Positions 1 through 8,823 of a DNA stretch of 64,000 nt are shown here, in pieces. The stretch spans positions 186,001 through 250,000 of the forward strand of contig CAVQVI010000011.1 of NCBI GenBank assembly GCA_963717075.1, given 5' to 3'. The first letter of the stretch is position 1. Every line of letters starts with the position of its first letter. The position numbers were made by a program, and so were the translations under genes. Source of the DNA: JBGOTP01 sp963717075 (lineage in GTDB: Bacteria; Acidobacteriota; Vicinamibacteria; Vicinamibacterales; CAVVIG01). The notes beneath the pieces are model-generated. The model had not been told where the DNA came from. It worked only from the letters and a program-made list of their open reading frames with translations, and did no database searches.

Positions 1-334
1 CCAGCCCCGCCTGCATCGGGATCTTCTTCGCGATTCGCACGCTCAAGCCTGTCAGCGCGCGACGGTGTCCGGCGACTCGCCACATGCGTTCGGCCGCCCG
101 CCAGACGAGGTTGTTCGCATCCACAGGGCACGCCGGATTGTCGCAGACGATCTGAAACGGGCCGCTGCGCTCCGTGAACGTGAGCGTGTCGTGAAGCGCG
201 AGCGACTGCAATGTCGTCCGAACCTCGTGGTACCCATCGGGGCGCGTGCCGAGCACGCGCAGAGACAGGTTAATCTTGGCGAAGGCTTTCGCGCGGACAA
301 CGCGGCCCACCCGTCCCTGTGCAGTGCGGGACAT
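1..334 (-). CDS. ispE: 4-diphosphocytidyl-2-C-methyl-D-erythritol kinase, N-terminal part (cut by window edge)
   Basis: GHMP-family kinase of the MEP isoprenoid pathway; it phosphorylates CDP-methylerythritol in the cytoplasm. About 111 residues are visible. The N-terminus AKAFAKINLSLRVLGTRPDG, followed by YHEVRTTLQSLAL and DANNLVWRAAE, is the typical IspE opening, and the visible part ends just as the glycine-rich ATP loop (KIPMQAGLG) begins. ATG at 334-332 lies 2 bases after the stop of the lipoprotein gene, so the two are co-transcribed with the TPR gene upstream. An ispE next to a LolB-like gene is the arrangement familiar from proteobacteria. The rest of the gene lies beyond base 1. Confidence 0.93.
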   Translation of the reverse strand, partial: MSRTAQGRVGRVVRAKAFAKINLSLRVLGTRPDGYHEVRTTLQSLALHDTLTFTERSGPFQIVCDNPACPVDANNLVWRAAERMWRVAGHRRALTGLSVRIAKKIPMQAGL

Positions 335-336
335 GA

Positions 337-1161
337 TCAGCGGCCGTCGTCCCGAGAGGACACGCTGCCGAACGGCCCGCCGTCTTGCAACTGTTTCAAT
401 GTGATCCGCTCGGCTGACGCAGGCACCTGCACCTGAAACGTTCGAGGATCGAGTGTCGCGTTCGTCTCGATCTGTGAGAGCCGCAGGTGCAGATCGAACC
501 GCGTCGCGTCGCTGCTCCGCAGTCGAATGTCATGTGGAAGGCCGGCAAGACCGTTGACATAGTCGCGATACTCGACGCGCCATTCCGCGCCCGTTGAATC
601 GCGGTGCGCAACCGCCGCAACGTGCCATCGCGCGCCGCGGGACGGGCGGTGCAGGTAGACCGTACTCGCGGCATCCGGCAACACTCGCCAGTCATCGCCA
701 AGCGCGCGCGCCTTCGTCCAGTCCGGGGTGGTTGTACATCCGGTGACCATCGCACGAAGCGCGGACGGATCCACGGGCAGACCCGTCGCGGCCTCGACAA
801 CAGCGTCTGGCGGTCCCTGCTCGAGCACACGGTTATCACGCTGCAGCAGAAGCGTTGCGGCGCCTGAATGGGCGACGAGAATGAAGAACGGCTGGCCGAG
901 GGCGACTGCTTCGAGACGCGCCGCGTCGGGGGCGGCAAGGCCGGCGAACAGACGCGCCCGCACACGCCGGCCACTCACCGAACCGCTGACGGCGATGTCC
1001 GCGGTCATCGTGGTGACGGCGTGACAGGCAACGGTCGCGTCAGTAAGCGCCTCGCGCGCATCGGTCGCCGCAGCGCCGGGCCCCTGCGGCAGCTTCATCA
1101 GCGACGCGCCACATGACGACGAGAGAATTGCCGCGAGCGCCACGGCCCGCGCTCGTGTCAT
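337..1161 (-). CDS. LolB/LolA-like outer-membrane lipoprotein
   Basis: Predicted lipoprotein of 274 residues. The N-terminus MTRARAVALAAILSSSC ends in a lipobox-like Cys near residue 17. The remainder looks like the LolA/LolB half-barrel type of fold (beta-rich, RLFAGLAAPDAARLEAVALG, later VEYRDYVNGLAGLPHDIRL, which resembles the LolB pattern of a hydrophobic strand plus 'P..I.L' turn). LolB accepts lipoproteins from LolA and inserts them into the outer membrane. The start ATG at 1161 overlaps the TPR stop (ATGA), which fixes it; longer in-frame extensions run into the TPR gene. The position immediately before ispE matches classical lolB-ispE linkage. Sequence similarity to true LolB is weak by eye, so a DUF4292-type lipoprotein is an alternative. 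Confidence 0.6.
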   Translation of the reverse strand: MTRARAVALAAILSSSCGASLMKLPQGPGAAATDAREALTDATVACHAVTTMTADIAVSGSVSGRRVRARLFAGLAAPDAARLEAVALGQPFFILVAHSGAATLLLQRDNRVLEQGPPDAVVEAATGLPVDPSALRAMVTGCTTTPDWTKARALGDDWRVLPDAASTVYLHRPSRGARWHVAAVAHRDSTGAEWRVEYRDYVNGLAGLPHDIRLRSSDATRFDLHLRLSQIETNATLDPRTFQVQVPASAERITLKQLQDGGPFGSVSSRDDGR

Positions 1162-3147
1162 CGTTTCGGAAGTTTCTGGCGGGCGGAACGGATCTTCTTG
1201 TCGATGTCGCCGCGCTCGATCGAGTCGCCGTCGCCCGACAGCGCGCGGGTCCACGCGGCGATCGCGTCCTCGTAGCGTTCGAGCTTGAGGAGCACGTCTC
1301 CGTAATGGTCCTGGACGACGGAGTTGTGGACGAGCTGCTCGGCCGCCCGACTCAAGTGCTCCGCGGCGAGGTCCAGTTTGCCGGCCTTGTAGTAGGCCCA
1401 CCCGAGGCTGTCGAGATACGACCCGTTCTGCGGGTCGATCTTCAGGGCGCGCGTGACGAGATCGACGGATTCGTCGAGCTTCTCACCGCGTTCGGCGAGC
1501 ATGTAGCCGAGATAGTTCAGCGCGGGTGCGTGGGTCGGATCGCTCGCGATCACTTGGCGGAATGCCGCTTCGGCCTCGGCGGAACGCTTCTGCTTGTCGT
1601 AGACTGCGCCGAGTTCAAAGGTGAGAATGGTCGCGGACGGCAGCTTCGCCTGCGCATTCTGTAGGACCTGGATGGCCTGCGCGCCCCGATTCGCCTCCGA
1701 GTACACCTGCGCAAGGGCGATGTACGCCTGCGGGTCATCGCTGTGCCTCTGCACCAGGGATTCGAGGATCGCGATGCCCTGATCGGTCTTGCCGCTCTGG
1801 CTCAGCGCCTGCGCCTCGAGGCGGGCCAGACGCACATCGTCCGGGTGCCGCTCCCGCAACTGATGCGCGAGTTCGGCAGCCTCGGAGTACTTCTTCCCGG
1901 AGATCTGCGCCTGAATCAGATACGCCAGCGATGGCCGTATCGTCCGGCGCCAGCCTGCGCGCTTCCTCGAACGCCGTGATCGCCTTGTCCGCCTGCCCGA
2001 TCTGCTGATACGCGAACCCCAGATGCGGCAGGAGTATCCCGAGAGATGTCGCGCTGTTCGGTCCCGACCGCAATTCGGAGAGCGCCGGCGCCAGCGCTTC
2101 AATAACCGCTTCGTAGCTTTGCCGCTGCTCCAGCGTTTCAGCCAGGGCAAGGTACCCGCGCGGGCTCGCCTTGAACATGGCGATGTGCCGGCGGGCGGTC
2201 CGCTCGGCGCCGCTCAGATCGCCCGACTCACGCTCCGCCCGAGCGAGCAGATACAGGGCACGTTCGTCGTTCGCCCGCAGCGTCAGCGACTCCCGCAGGA
2301 CGTCGCGTGCTTTGATGATGTCCTGAGGGCCTCCCGCATTGAGGAGGGAGGAGGCGAACCGCACGTGAAGGTCGGCGTCGCGCGGATTGGCCTCGAGCGC
2401 CTTTTCATATGCCTTGGCAGAATCAGGCCAGCGACTCTGTCGCGCATAGAAGTCGGCGAGTGTCGCGTAGAGTTCGGGGTTGTTGGGGGCGCTGTCCTCG
2501 AGCCAGCGGATCGCGTCGGCCGAGCGGCCGGCGGCGGCATACGCCTGCATCAGCAACGTCGCGCCGTCCTGCCAGTCCGGCTCTTCCTTCACCAGCTCCG
2601 TGAGCACGGGGATGGCTTTGTCGTAGTTCTGATCGAGGATGTAGAGACGGGCAAGCATCGCTCGGACGTTGGCATCTGACCGGGGACCCGTAATCGCCTG
2701 CTCGAGGTGCTGGATGCCCTTGCCAACGTTCTCCTGCTGCGTCGCGCGGGGCGCGCGCGCCGCACCGGTTGACGTCGCCATCGATGCATACACGATCCCC
2801 AGCACACGATGCGCGTCGACGTTCCGAGGGTCGATTTTGAGCGCCTGCTCTCCGGTGGAAATGGCCTCGCTTACCCGGTTGAGACGCATGTAGAGATTGG
2901 CCAGACTGGAGACGATGTCGGCGCCGCGCGGATCGAGCGCGATCGCCCGCCTGTAGGCGGCAATCGCGGCGTCGATGTCCTCGTCGTCTTCGTACCGATG
3001 CGCCATGAGGAACTGCGCATACGCTTCGGCGATCGAATCGGCCGCTTGAGCTGACGTCTGTCGGGACGAGGACGCATTCTGCCCCGCCTCGGTCGGGAGC
3101 GCGGTCAAGCCGAGCGAGACGACGAGGAGAAAGACGGCAGTATTCAT
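1158..3147 (-). CDS. Secreted tetratricopeptide-repeat protein (one frameshift)
   Basis: Exported TPR protein of about 660 residues, read in two frames. The start ATG at 3147 gives a clean signal peptide (MNTAVFLLVVSLGLTALPTEA). About 15 TPR-like helical pairs follow (for example DAAIAAYRRAIALDPRGADI, YLDSLGWAYYKAGKLDLAAE). The frame changes near base 1932: the first frame reads to RRLAPDDTA and the second continues SLAYLIQAQISGKKYSEAAE, exactly where one repeat should run into the next. This needs one surplus base on the coding strand. TPR solenoids are protein-interaction scaffolds; genes of this kind often sit with lipoprotein or outer-membrane functions, and here it overlaps the LolB-like gene by four bases. 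The shift is most likely a consensus error, but real truncation is not excluded. Confidence 0.75.
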
Positions 3148-3197
3148 CACACCTAAATTGTTCCACAAAAAGGAGGGAGGTGTCATATATTCCCGAC

Positions 3198-3368
3198 ATG
3201 GCCATCGACCCGGAATTGCTCGAAATTCTCGCGTGTCCCAACTGCAAGACGCCGGTCACCCTCGTGAAGAACGGCACGGCGCTCAAGTGCGCCACCTGCC
3301 ATCGTGTCTACCCCATCAAGGACGACATTCCCGTCATGCTGATAGACGAAGCCACAGTGGAACCATGA
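3198..3368 (+). CDS. Trm112-family zinc-ribbon protein
   Basis: A 56-residue protein with the Trm112/YcaR signature: DPELLEILACPNCKTPV at the N-terminus and YPIKDDIPVML at the C-terminus. Four cysteines (13, 16, 31, 34) form a zinc ribbon. Trm112 proteins act as partners or activators of methyltransferases; small bacterial members are often encoded next to lipid A/LPS genes, as here directly before a heptosyltransferase. I chose ATG 3198 because the family begins just before DPELLEILACP; a GTG at 3180 in the same frame, 3 bases after an AGGAGG, is an alternative that adds six residues. It is divergent from the TPR gene. Confidence 0.88.
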   Translation: MAIDPELLEILACPNCKTPVTLVKNGTALKCATCHRVYPIKDDIPVMLIDEATVEP

Positions 3369-3381
3369 AGAAGCAGGGGTA

Positions 3382-4464
3382 ATGGAGTGCCGGATACTTC
3401 TGGTTCGTCTGCGCGAGATTGGAGATGTGGTGTTCACGACGCCCGCGATCCGGGCGTTGCGCCAGCGCTTCCCCACTGCCCACCTGACGTACATCGTCGA
3501 GCCGGCCGCGGCACCGATTGTCGCGAACAATCCCCACCTCAATGACGTGATCGTTGCGCCGCGACGCGGCGGCCTGTCCGGACTTCGCGCGGAGTTGGCG
3601 CTGATTCGTCGGCTGCGAGCCCAGCGGTTCGACCTGGCAATCGATTTTCATGGCGGCCCCCGCGCGTCACTCCTGACCTGGCTGAGTGGGGCGCGTGTCC
3701 GCATCGGCTACGAGGTCGCCGGTCGTGCCTGGATGTATACACGACGCGTCGCGCGCCCGCGCGCGCTCCGTGCGCGTCATTCGGTCGAGAATCAGTGGGA
3801 TCTGCTCGGGGCGCTCGGCATCGACGCCCCGAGCCGCCAGACAAATCCGGTGGAAATGCCGGGCGACTCCACGGCCGCTGATGTGGTGGCCCGCCGACTG
3901 TCTCAGGCAGGCGTTGACGCCAGCGCTCGCCTGATCGTGATCCACGTGAGCGCGGGCAACCCGTTTCGCCGCTGGCCGTCTGGTTCCTTCGCCACGGTCG
4001 CCTCGGCGCTCATAGAAGCCGACCCGCGGCATTGTGTCATCGTGACATCCGGGCCATCGGAGCAGGACGCCGCGACGCGCGTGATCGCCGAGGCGCAGGC
4101 CGCCCTCGAGCCGGTCGATCGCGGCCGCGTGCTCGCGTGCGGAGAGTTCTCACTCGCTGAACTGCGCGCACTCGCCACTCGCGCCGCGCTGTACATCGGC
4201 GGCGACAGCGGGCCGCTGCACATCGCCTCCACGACGCACATTCCCATCGTCGGTCTCTACGGCCCGACGCTGCCGGCGCGGTCGGCGCCGTGGCGTGCGC
4301 CAGAGTGGGCAACCGAGTCCCTGGAGGTGAGCGGCCTGCCATGCCGGCCTTGCGATCAACGAGCGTGCGAACCAGGCGACTTCCGATGCCTGACGAGGAT
4401 CGAAGCGCAACAGGTGATCGATGCCGCCGCACGCACGTTGGTCCTCGCCCGCAGTAAGATGTAA
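3382..4464 (+). CDS. Glycosyltransferase family 9 (lipopolysaccharide heptosyltransferase-like)
   Basis: A 360-residue GT9 enzyme. The N-terminus RILLVRLREIGDVVFTTPAI is the RfaF/WaaC-type opening. The C-terminal half carries the nucleotide-sugar site, with YIGGDSGPLHIASTTHIPIV and VGLYGPT, and a late Cys cluster (CRPCDQRACE) seen in many GT9 proteins. It is expected to transfer L-glycero-D-manno-heptose (or another sugar) to lipid A-Kdo core on the cytoplasmic face of the inner membrane. It starts 13 bases after the Trm112-like gene and is followed within 10 bases by an O-antigen ligase and then a heptose-phosphate kinase, so the unit is an LPS-core operon. The exact sugar specificity cannot be read from the sequence. 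Confidence 0.87.
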   Translation: MECRILLVRLREIGDVVFTTPAIRALRQRFPTAHLTYIVEPAAAPIVANNPHLNDVIVAPRRGGLSGLRAELALIRRLRAQRFDLAIDFHGGPRASLLTWLSGARVRIGYEVAGRAWMYTRRVARPRALRARHSVENQWDLLGALGIDAPSRQTNPVEMPGDSTAADVVARRLSQAGVDASARLIVIHVSAGNPFRRWPSGSFATVASALIEADPRHCVIVTSGPSEQDAATRVIAEAQAALEPVDRGRVLACGEFSLAELRALATRAALYIGGDSGPLHIASTTHIPIVGLYGPTLPARSAPWRAPEWATESLEVSGLPCRPCDQRACEPGDFRCLTRIEAQQVIDAAARTLVLARSKM

Positions 4465-4473
4465 CGCTTGGTC

Positions 4474-5664
4474 ATGGACGCTGCGATCGCCTCGGCTGCG
4501 CCACACGTCTCGACGTCGGATCGGTTGGAACAGACGGGCCTGTTTGCGGTATTCGGCTTCGCAGCGGCTCTGCAGTTCTCCATTTTCATTGCGCAGACGC
4601 TGCTGGCTGTGGCTATCTTGTGCTGGCTGGCGCTCGTGTTGACGCGGCGCGAACGAATCGCGGTGCCGCGTTTCTTCTGGCCGCTCCTGGCCTATGCCGG
4701 CCTCACGCTCGTCTCAGTCGCGTTCTCCGAGCAGCCACGGGTGAGCTTCGTGGACTCGAAGCAGCTCGTCCTTTTTCTCATTGTCCCGCTCGTCTATCGC
4801 CTCGTCATCGGCGCGCGAGGCCAGACGATGATTACGGTGATTGTGTCGGTTGGCGCGGCCAGTGCCGCGGTCGGCATCGTCGAATACGCCATGCTCGGGT
4901 TCGACAACCTGGCGCGTCGCCCCCACGGCACACTCGGCCACTACATGACCTACTCGGGGCTTCTCATGCTGGTGATCAGCGCGGCGCTGGCGCGCATCCT
5001 CTTCGGCAAACGCGACCGCCTGTGGTCGCTGCTCGTGATGCCCGCGCTCACCGTCGCCGTCGCGTTCAGCTTTGGACGAAGCGCCGCTGTCGGCACCTGC
5101 GTCGCGGCCGCGGTGCTCCTCGCGCTCAAGGATGTCCGTCTCATCATCACGCTGCCCATTCTCGGCGCCATTCTGCTCGCGGTGTTTTCCGGCGCGGTCT
5201 CCCAGCGACTTCAATCGATTGTCGATCCGAACGACGCGACGAGGCGCGATCGCGTGGCCATGCTGCGATCGGGCATGCGCATCATTCGCGACCATCCGAT
5301 CGCGGGCGTCGGTCTCAACATGATTCCGGTCGTGTACCCGCGCTACCGCGAGCCGGACGCCGTGCAGGCGACGAACCCCCATTTGCACAACGTGCCGGTG
5401 CAGATCGCCGCCGAGCGCGGGCTGCCGGCGCTCGGCGTGTGGCTCTGGTTCGTGAGCCTGTTGACAATCGATCTGGCCCACAGCTTCAAAACAGGCCCTT
5501 CGCGCGTTCTCGCGGCGACGGCACTTGGCGCGGTTGTGTCGATGCTGGTCGCGGGGCTCTTCGAGTACAACTTCGGGGATTCCGAATTCCTGATGCTGTT
5601 CCTCCTGCTCATCACGCTTCCGTTTGCCGCCACCCGCGCACGGCCCGGCCACGCCCCCGCATGA
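4474..5664 (+). CDS. O-antigen ligase / Wzy-C family membrane protein
   Basis: Integral membrane protein of about 396 residues with roughly 10-12 hydrophobic segments. The Wzy_C hallmark is a large periplasmic loop containing NPHLHNVPVQIAAERGL, with the conserved His-bearing motif between two helices and an upstream DHPIAGVGLNMIPVVYPRYR. Members join O-polysaccharide to the lipid A core (WaaL) or polymerise repeat units. The gene could start at TTG 4468 or ATG 4474; I prefer the ATG. It overlaps the next gene (ATGA at 5661-5664), so the two are translationally coupled within the LPS operon. Confidence 0.85.
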   Translation: MDAAIASAAPHVSTSDRLEQTGLFAVFGFAAALQFSIFIAQTLLAVAILCWLALVLTRRERIAVPRFFWPLLAYAGLTLVSVAFSEQPRVSFVDSKQLVLFLIVPLVYRLVIGARGQTMITVIVSVGAASAAVGIVEYAMLGFDNLARRPHGTLGHYMTYSGLLMLVISAALARILFGKRDRLWSLLVMPALTVAVAFSFGRSAAVGTCVAAAVLLALKDVRLIITLPILGAILLAVFSGAVSQRLQSIVDPNDATRRDRVAMLRSGMRIIRDHPIAGVGLNMIPVVYPRYREPDAVQATNPHLHNVPVQIAAERGLPALGVWLWFVSLLTIDLAHSFKTGPSRVLAATALGAVVSMLVAGLFEYNFGDSEFLMLFLLLITLPFAATRARPGHAPA

Positions 5665-6680
5665 CACGTCCGTCACTCGTGGCCCCAGCGCGCGCGCGCG
5701 ATCTGATTGCGCGGTTTCCTGGCACGCCCGTGCTCGTCGTCGGCGACATCATGCTCGACCGCTTCATTGTCGGACGCGTCAGCCGGATTTCGCCTGAGGC
5801 ACCAGTGCCCGTCGTCCGCTTCCAGTCGGAGTACGTGCGTCTGGGCGGCGCGGCCAACGTCGCGCACAATCTCGCCTCCCTCGGCGCTCGTGTGTCGCTT
5901 GTGGGTGTCGTCGGCCGCGACGAGGCGGCGACGCGCCTTCGCGAAGAGCTCGGCGCCTCGGCGATCGCGACCGGGGGCCTCGTGGAGGACCCCACGCGGC
6001 CGACAGTGGAGAAGGTGCGCATTGTCACGGAGCGCAATCAGCAGGTCGCCCGCGTGGACTACGAGCGGGATGAGGACGTCGATCCAGACGTCGAAGCTCG
6101 GATCGTCGAGCGAGTTGCCCACGCCGGGCGAAGCGCCAGGGCACTCGTCGTTTCTGATTACCTGAAAGGCGCCGTCACGATGAAGGTCATCGCGGAGCTC
6201 CTGGCGGTGAGTACATCGGCAGCACCGCACGCACCGCTCCTCGTCGACCCGAAGATTCCTCACCTCGATTGTTATGCTGGCGCGACGCTTGTCACGCCCA
6301 ATCATTACGAAGCCGAAGCCGCCACCCACAGACGAATTCGCACCGACGAAGAAGCTCGCGCGGCCGCGGCGGATTTCCGGGCGCTCGTGCGTTGCGACGC
6401 GACGATTATCACCCGAGGCGAGCATGGGATGTGGCTGTCGAGCCGGGACGTCGAATGCGCGATTCCAGCGATGGCTCGCGAAGTCTCCGACGTGACCGGC
6501 GCCGGCGACACGGTCATGGCCGGGCTGACGCTCGCCCTCGCTGCCGGCGCAACGCTCACAGAAGCCGCTGTCCTCGCCAACCACGCCGCCAGCATCGTGG
6601 TCGGCAAGTTCGGACCGTCAACGGTGACCCGCGACGAGCTGCTCGCCACGTTCGCGGCGAAGGCTGACTTCACCGATTGA
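5661..6680 (+). CDS. hldE1: D-glycero-beta-D-manno-heptose-7-phosphate kinase (RfaE/HldE domain I)
   Basis: A PfkB/ribokinase-family kinase of 339 residues. It opens with LVVGDIMLDRFIVGRVSRIS and GGAANVAHNLASLGARV, and ends with the anion-hole motif SDVTGAGDTVMAG, in which the Asp of GAGD is the catalytic base. In HldE the second domain is an adenylyltransferase; that domain is absent here, as in single-domain HldA proteins. It phosphorylates heptose-7-phosphate at C1 for ADP-heptose synthesis. The start ATG at 5661 overlaps the ligase stop. gmhA, the preceding enzyme of the same pathway, lies 14 kb away inside the nuo operon. Confidence 0.88.
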   Translation: MTRPSLVAPARARDLIARFPGTPVLVVGDIMLDRFIVGRVSRISPEAPVPVVRFQSEYVRLGGAANVAHNLASLGARVSLVGVVGRDEAATRLREELGASAIATGGLVEDPTRPTVEKVRIVTERNQQVARVDYERDEDVDPDVEARIVERVAHAGRSARALVVSDYLKGAVTMKVIAELLAVSTSAAPHAPLLVDPKIPHLDCYAGATLVTPNHYEAEAATHRRIRTDEEARAAAADFRALVRCDATIITRGEHGMWLSSRDVECAIPAMAREVSDVTGAGDTVMAGLTLALAAGATLTEAAVLANHAASIVVGKFGPSTVTRDELLATFAAKADFTD

Positions 6681-6705
6681 CCATCACGACCCGAAGCGCG
6701 TCGGC

Positions 6706-8301
6706 TCAGTGACGGAAATGGCGGCGGCCGGTGAACACCATGGCCATGCCGTGCTCGTCTGCGGCGGCAATCACTTCCGCGTCGCGGACCGATCCGCCCG
6801 GCTGCACGACGGCGGTCGCGCCGGCAGCCGCCAGCGCGTCGAGGCCGTCGCGGAAGGGGAAGAACGCATCCGACGCCGCGACGGACCCCTTGAGCGAACG
6901 ATTCGCGCTCCTTGCCTTCATCACCGCGACGTTCACGGCATCGACACGGCTCATCTGACCCGCGCCGATCGCCAGCGTACGGTCGGCATCCGTGAAGATC
7001 ACCGTGTTCGACTTCACGTGCGCGCCGACACGCCACGCAAAGCGCAGCGCGTCCCACTCTTCCGCCGTCGGTTCTCGTGTCGTCGCGACGCGGAGACCTT
7101 CGCGCCCTCCTGCCCTCCAGGACTGGCGCGCCTCGGTCACCACATCGCGCTCCTGGGCCAGCATGGCGCCCAGCACCGATCGGAACTCGATCGCGCCGCC
7201 CGCGTATGCAGAAAAATCGGCCGTGACCACGCGCATGTTCGCCTTCGTCGCAAGGATGGGCCGCGCGGCCTCTTCAATTGACGGCGCGATCACCGCTTCG
7301 ATGAACGTGGTCACAATGGCCGTCGCCGTCGCCACGTCCACCGACCGGTTGAACGCGACGATACCCCCGAACGCCGCGAGCGGATCGGCTTCACGCGCGC
7401 GCACGTACGCGTCGGCCGCGGACGACCCGGTCGCGACGCCGCACGGATTGGTGTGCTTGACGACGACCGCTGCCGGCTCGTCGAACTCGAGCACGATGCG
7501 CGCTGCCGCGTCGAGATCGAGGATGTTGGTGTACGAAAGTTCCTTGCCTTGGAGGATCGTCGCGGCGCCGAGACCACCGGCAGCTCCTGTCGCCCAGTAC
7601 CAGGCCGCGCGCTGGTGAGGGTTCTCGCCGTAACGCAGGTCGCGGATCTTCTCGAGGGACAGTTCCACTCGAGCGCTCAGACCTGACGCCTCGACCAGCG
7701 CGGGACGTTCAAACCGCTCACCGTCGAGGATGATGGTATTGAGCGTGTCGGAAATCGCCGCGTCGTACGCCGCTGTGTGAGCGAGCGCCGTGCGCATCAG
7801 CTGGAAGCGGAAGGCCAGACTCGGCCCCGCGTCGAGTTCGGCCAGCAGCCGCGGATAGTCCGCGGGATTCACGACCACCAGCACGCCGCGAAAATTCTTG
7901 GCAGCGGCTCGCACCAGCGACGGTCCGCCGATGTCGATTTCCTCAACCAGTCTCTCGAACGGCGTGGCCGGATCCGACGCCGCCTTCACGAAGGGATAGA
8001 GATTCACGACAACCACGTCGGTGAGACCGAGGCCGTGCAGGTCGAGAGCGGCCAGGTCGTCTGGCCTATCCCGGCGCGCCAGGATGCCGGCGTGCAGCGC
8101 CGGGTGGAGCGTCTTCACGCGGCCGTCCATCATCTCGGGGAATCCGGTCAGGGCTGACACGGCGGTCACGGCCAGGCCCGCATCGCTCAACGCTTTGGCC
8201 GTGCCACCGGTCGACACCAGCTCAAACCCTCTGGCGACGAGGCCAAGACCGAGGTCGACGATCCCGGTCTTATCGGACACACTCAGAAGAGCTCTTGGCA
8301 T
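6706..8301 (-). CDS. purH: Bifunctional AICAR formyltransferase / IMP cyclohydrolase
   Basis: A 531-residue PurH, full length for the family. The N-terminal MGS-like IMP cyclohydrolase domain begins RALLSVSDKTGIVDLGLGL with the GTAKALSDAG loop. The C-terminal transformylase domain contains LRYGENPHQRAAWY and KHTNPCGVATG, and ends in AAADEHGMAMVFTGRRHFRH. It carries out the last two steps of de novo IMP synthesis in the cytoplasm. It is monocistronic here, convergent with the kinase gene (26 bases between stops). The start at 8301 is fixed by the family N-terminus. Confidence 0.97.
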   Translation of the reverse strand: MPRALLSVSDKTGIVDLGLGLVARGFELVSTGGTAKALSDAGLAVTAVSALTGFPEMMDGRVKTLHPALHAGILARRDRPDDLAALDLHGLGLTDVVVVNLYPFVKAASDPATPFERLVEEIDIGGPSLVRAAAKNFRGVLVVVNPADYPRLLAELDAGPSLAFRFQLMRTALAHTAAYDAAISDTLNTIILDGERFERPALVEASGLSARVELSLEKIRDLRYGENPHQRAAWYWATGAAGGLGAATILQGKELSYTNILDLDAAARIVLEFDEPAAVVVKHTNPCGVATGSSAADAYVRAREADPLAAFGGIVAFNRSVDVATATAIVTTFIEAVIAPSIEEAARPILATKANMRVVTADFSAYAGGAIEFRSVLGAMLAQERDVVTEARQSWRAGGREGLRVATTREPTAEEWDALRFAWRVGAHVKSNTVIFTDADRTLAIGAGQMSRVDAVNVAVMKARSANRSLKGSVAASDAFFPFRDGLDALAAAGATAVVQPGGSVRDAEVIAAADEHGMAMVFTGRRHFRH

Positions 8302-8360
8302 ATTGTTCGAAGTCCAGTATTATCACTCGGACGCCGGGCGGGCCTGGCGCCGTAAGGGAA

Positions 8361-8386
8361 AGGCCGCAGACGCGGCCTTTTTTTTT
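8361..8386 (+). terminator. Rho-independent terminator-like hairpin in the purH-csp gap
   Basis: AGGCCGC (8361-8367), a short loop, GCGGCCT (8372-8378), then nine T residues. The polarity is that of the plus strand, yet no plus-strand gene lies upstream before purH (minus strand). It could end a short plus-strand RNA starting near the purH start, or act as an attenuator in a long cold-shock leader. Confidence 0.7.
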
Positions 8387-8413
8387 GCTCTGGTGATCCT
8401 CGTCGATCAGGGT

Positions 8414-8485
8414 CCGGCTGACGCCAGCCGGAGATCCCGAACGTCCGGCCAGAGTTGGTTCAATGACGCGACACCTGGTCGCGTC
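8414..8485 (+). promoter_or_regulatory. Structured leader of the cold-shock gene (two hairpins)
   Basis: Two perfect stems precede the cold-shock gene. One is CCGGCT/AGCCGG (8414-8419 with 8426-8431). The second is an 8-bp stem GACGCGAC/GTCGCGTC (8465-8472 with 8478-8485) that ends 21 bases before the ATG, just ahead of the AGGA ribosome-binding site near 8495. Long folded leaders are typical of temperature-regulated csp mRNAs; that role here is inferred. Confidence 0.5.
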
Positions 8486-8506
8486 GTAGCAAGTAGGAAT
8501 AGAACG

Positions 8507-8710
8507 ATGCGCATTACAGGCAAGGTCAAGTGGTTCAACAACGCCAAGGGTTACGGGTTCATCGAGCGCGACGGAGGCAGCGATGTCTTCGTGCACTACT
8601 CGGCCATTCAGGGCGACGGCTTCCGGTCGCTCGAGGAAGGTCAAGCAGTGGAGTTCGAGATTGTTGACGGCCCCAAGGGCCCGCAGGCCGGCAACGTCAC
8701 CAAGATCTAG
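8507..8710 (+). CDS. Cold-shock domain protein (CspA family)
   Basis: A 67-residue single cold-shock domain. It opens with TGKVKWFNNAKGYGFIERDG, where KGYGFIE is the RNP1 motif, and continues with SDVFVHYSAI, in which VFVHY is RNP2. The end GPQAGNVTKI is typical. It is an OB-fold single-strand RNA/DNA chaperone that melts mRNA structure. ATG 8507 is preceded by AGTAGGAAT. The gene has a long leader with two hairpins and is followed by a GC-rich hairpin, so it is probably monocistronic. Confidence 0.95.
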   Translation: MRITGKVKWFNNAKGYGFIERDGGSDVFVHYSAIQGDGFRSLEEGQAVEFEIVDGPKGPQAGNVTKI

Positions 8711-8720
8711 TCACACCGAC

Positions 8721-8749
8721 GGCGCCGGGTGCTTCAGGCGCCCGGTGCC
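8721..8749 (+). terminator. GC-rich terminator hairpin after the cold-shock gene
   Basis: GGCGCCGGG (8721-8729) pairs with CCCGGTGCC (8741-8749), with one G-T pair, starting 10 bases past the csp stop. It is followed by a pyrimidine run (TCCCTTCTTC) rather than a pure T tract. Confidence 0.55.
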
Positions 8750-8782
8750 TCCCTTCTTCGACCCGCGACGATCACCGCGAGA

Positions 8783-8802
8783 AACCGCAGAGCGCGCAGA
8801 GC
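8783..8802. repeat. Short degenerate GCAGAG intergenic repeat
   Basis: The motif AACCGCAGAGCGCGCAGAGC contains two GCAGAG units 10 bases apart. A related tract is at 27679-27706. It lies between the csp terminator and the end of the MXAN_5187-like gene. Confidence 0.4.
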
Positions 8803-8823
8803 CACAACACCTGCCGGTCCCCG

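Noticed and set aside
8300..8345. tRNA-like GTTCGAAGTCC upstream of the cold-shock gene
   Set aside because: No acceptor or anticodon stems can be formed around it and it lies at the purH start.
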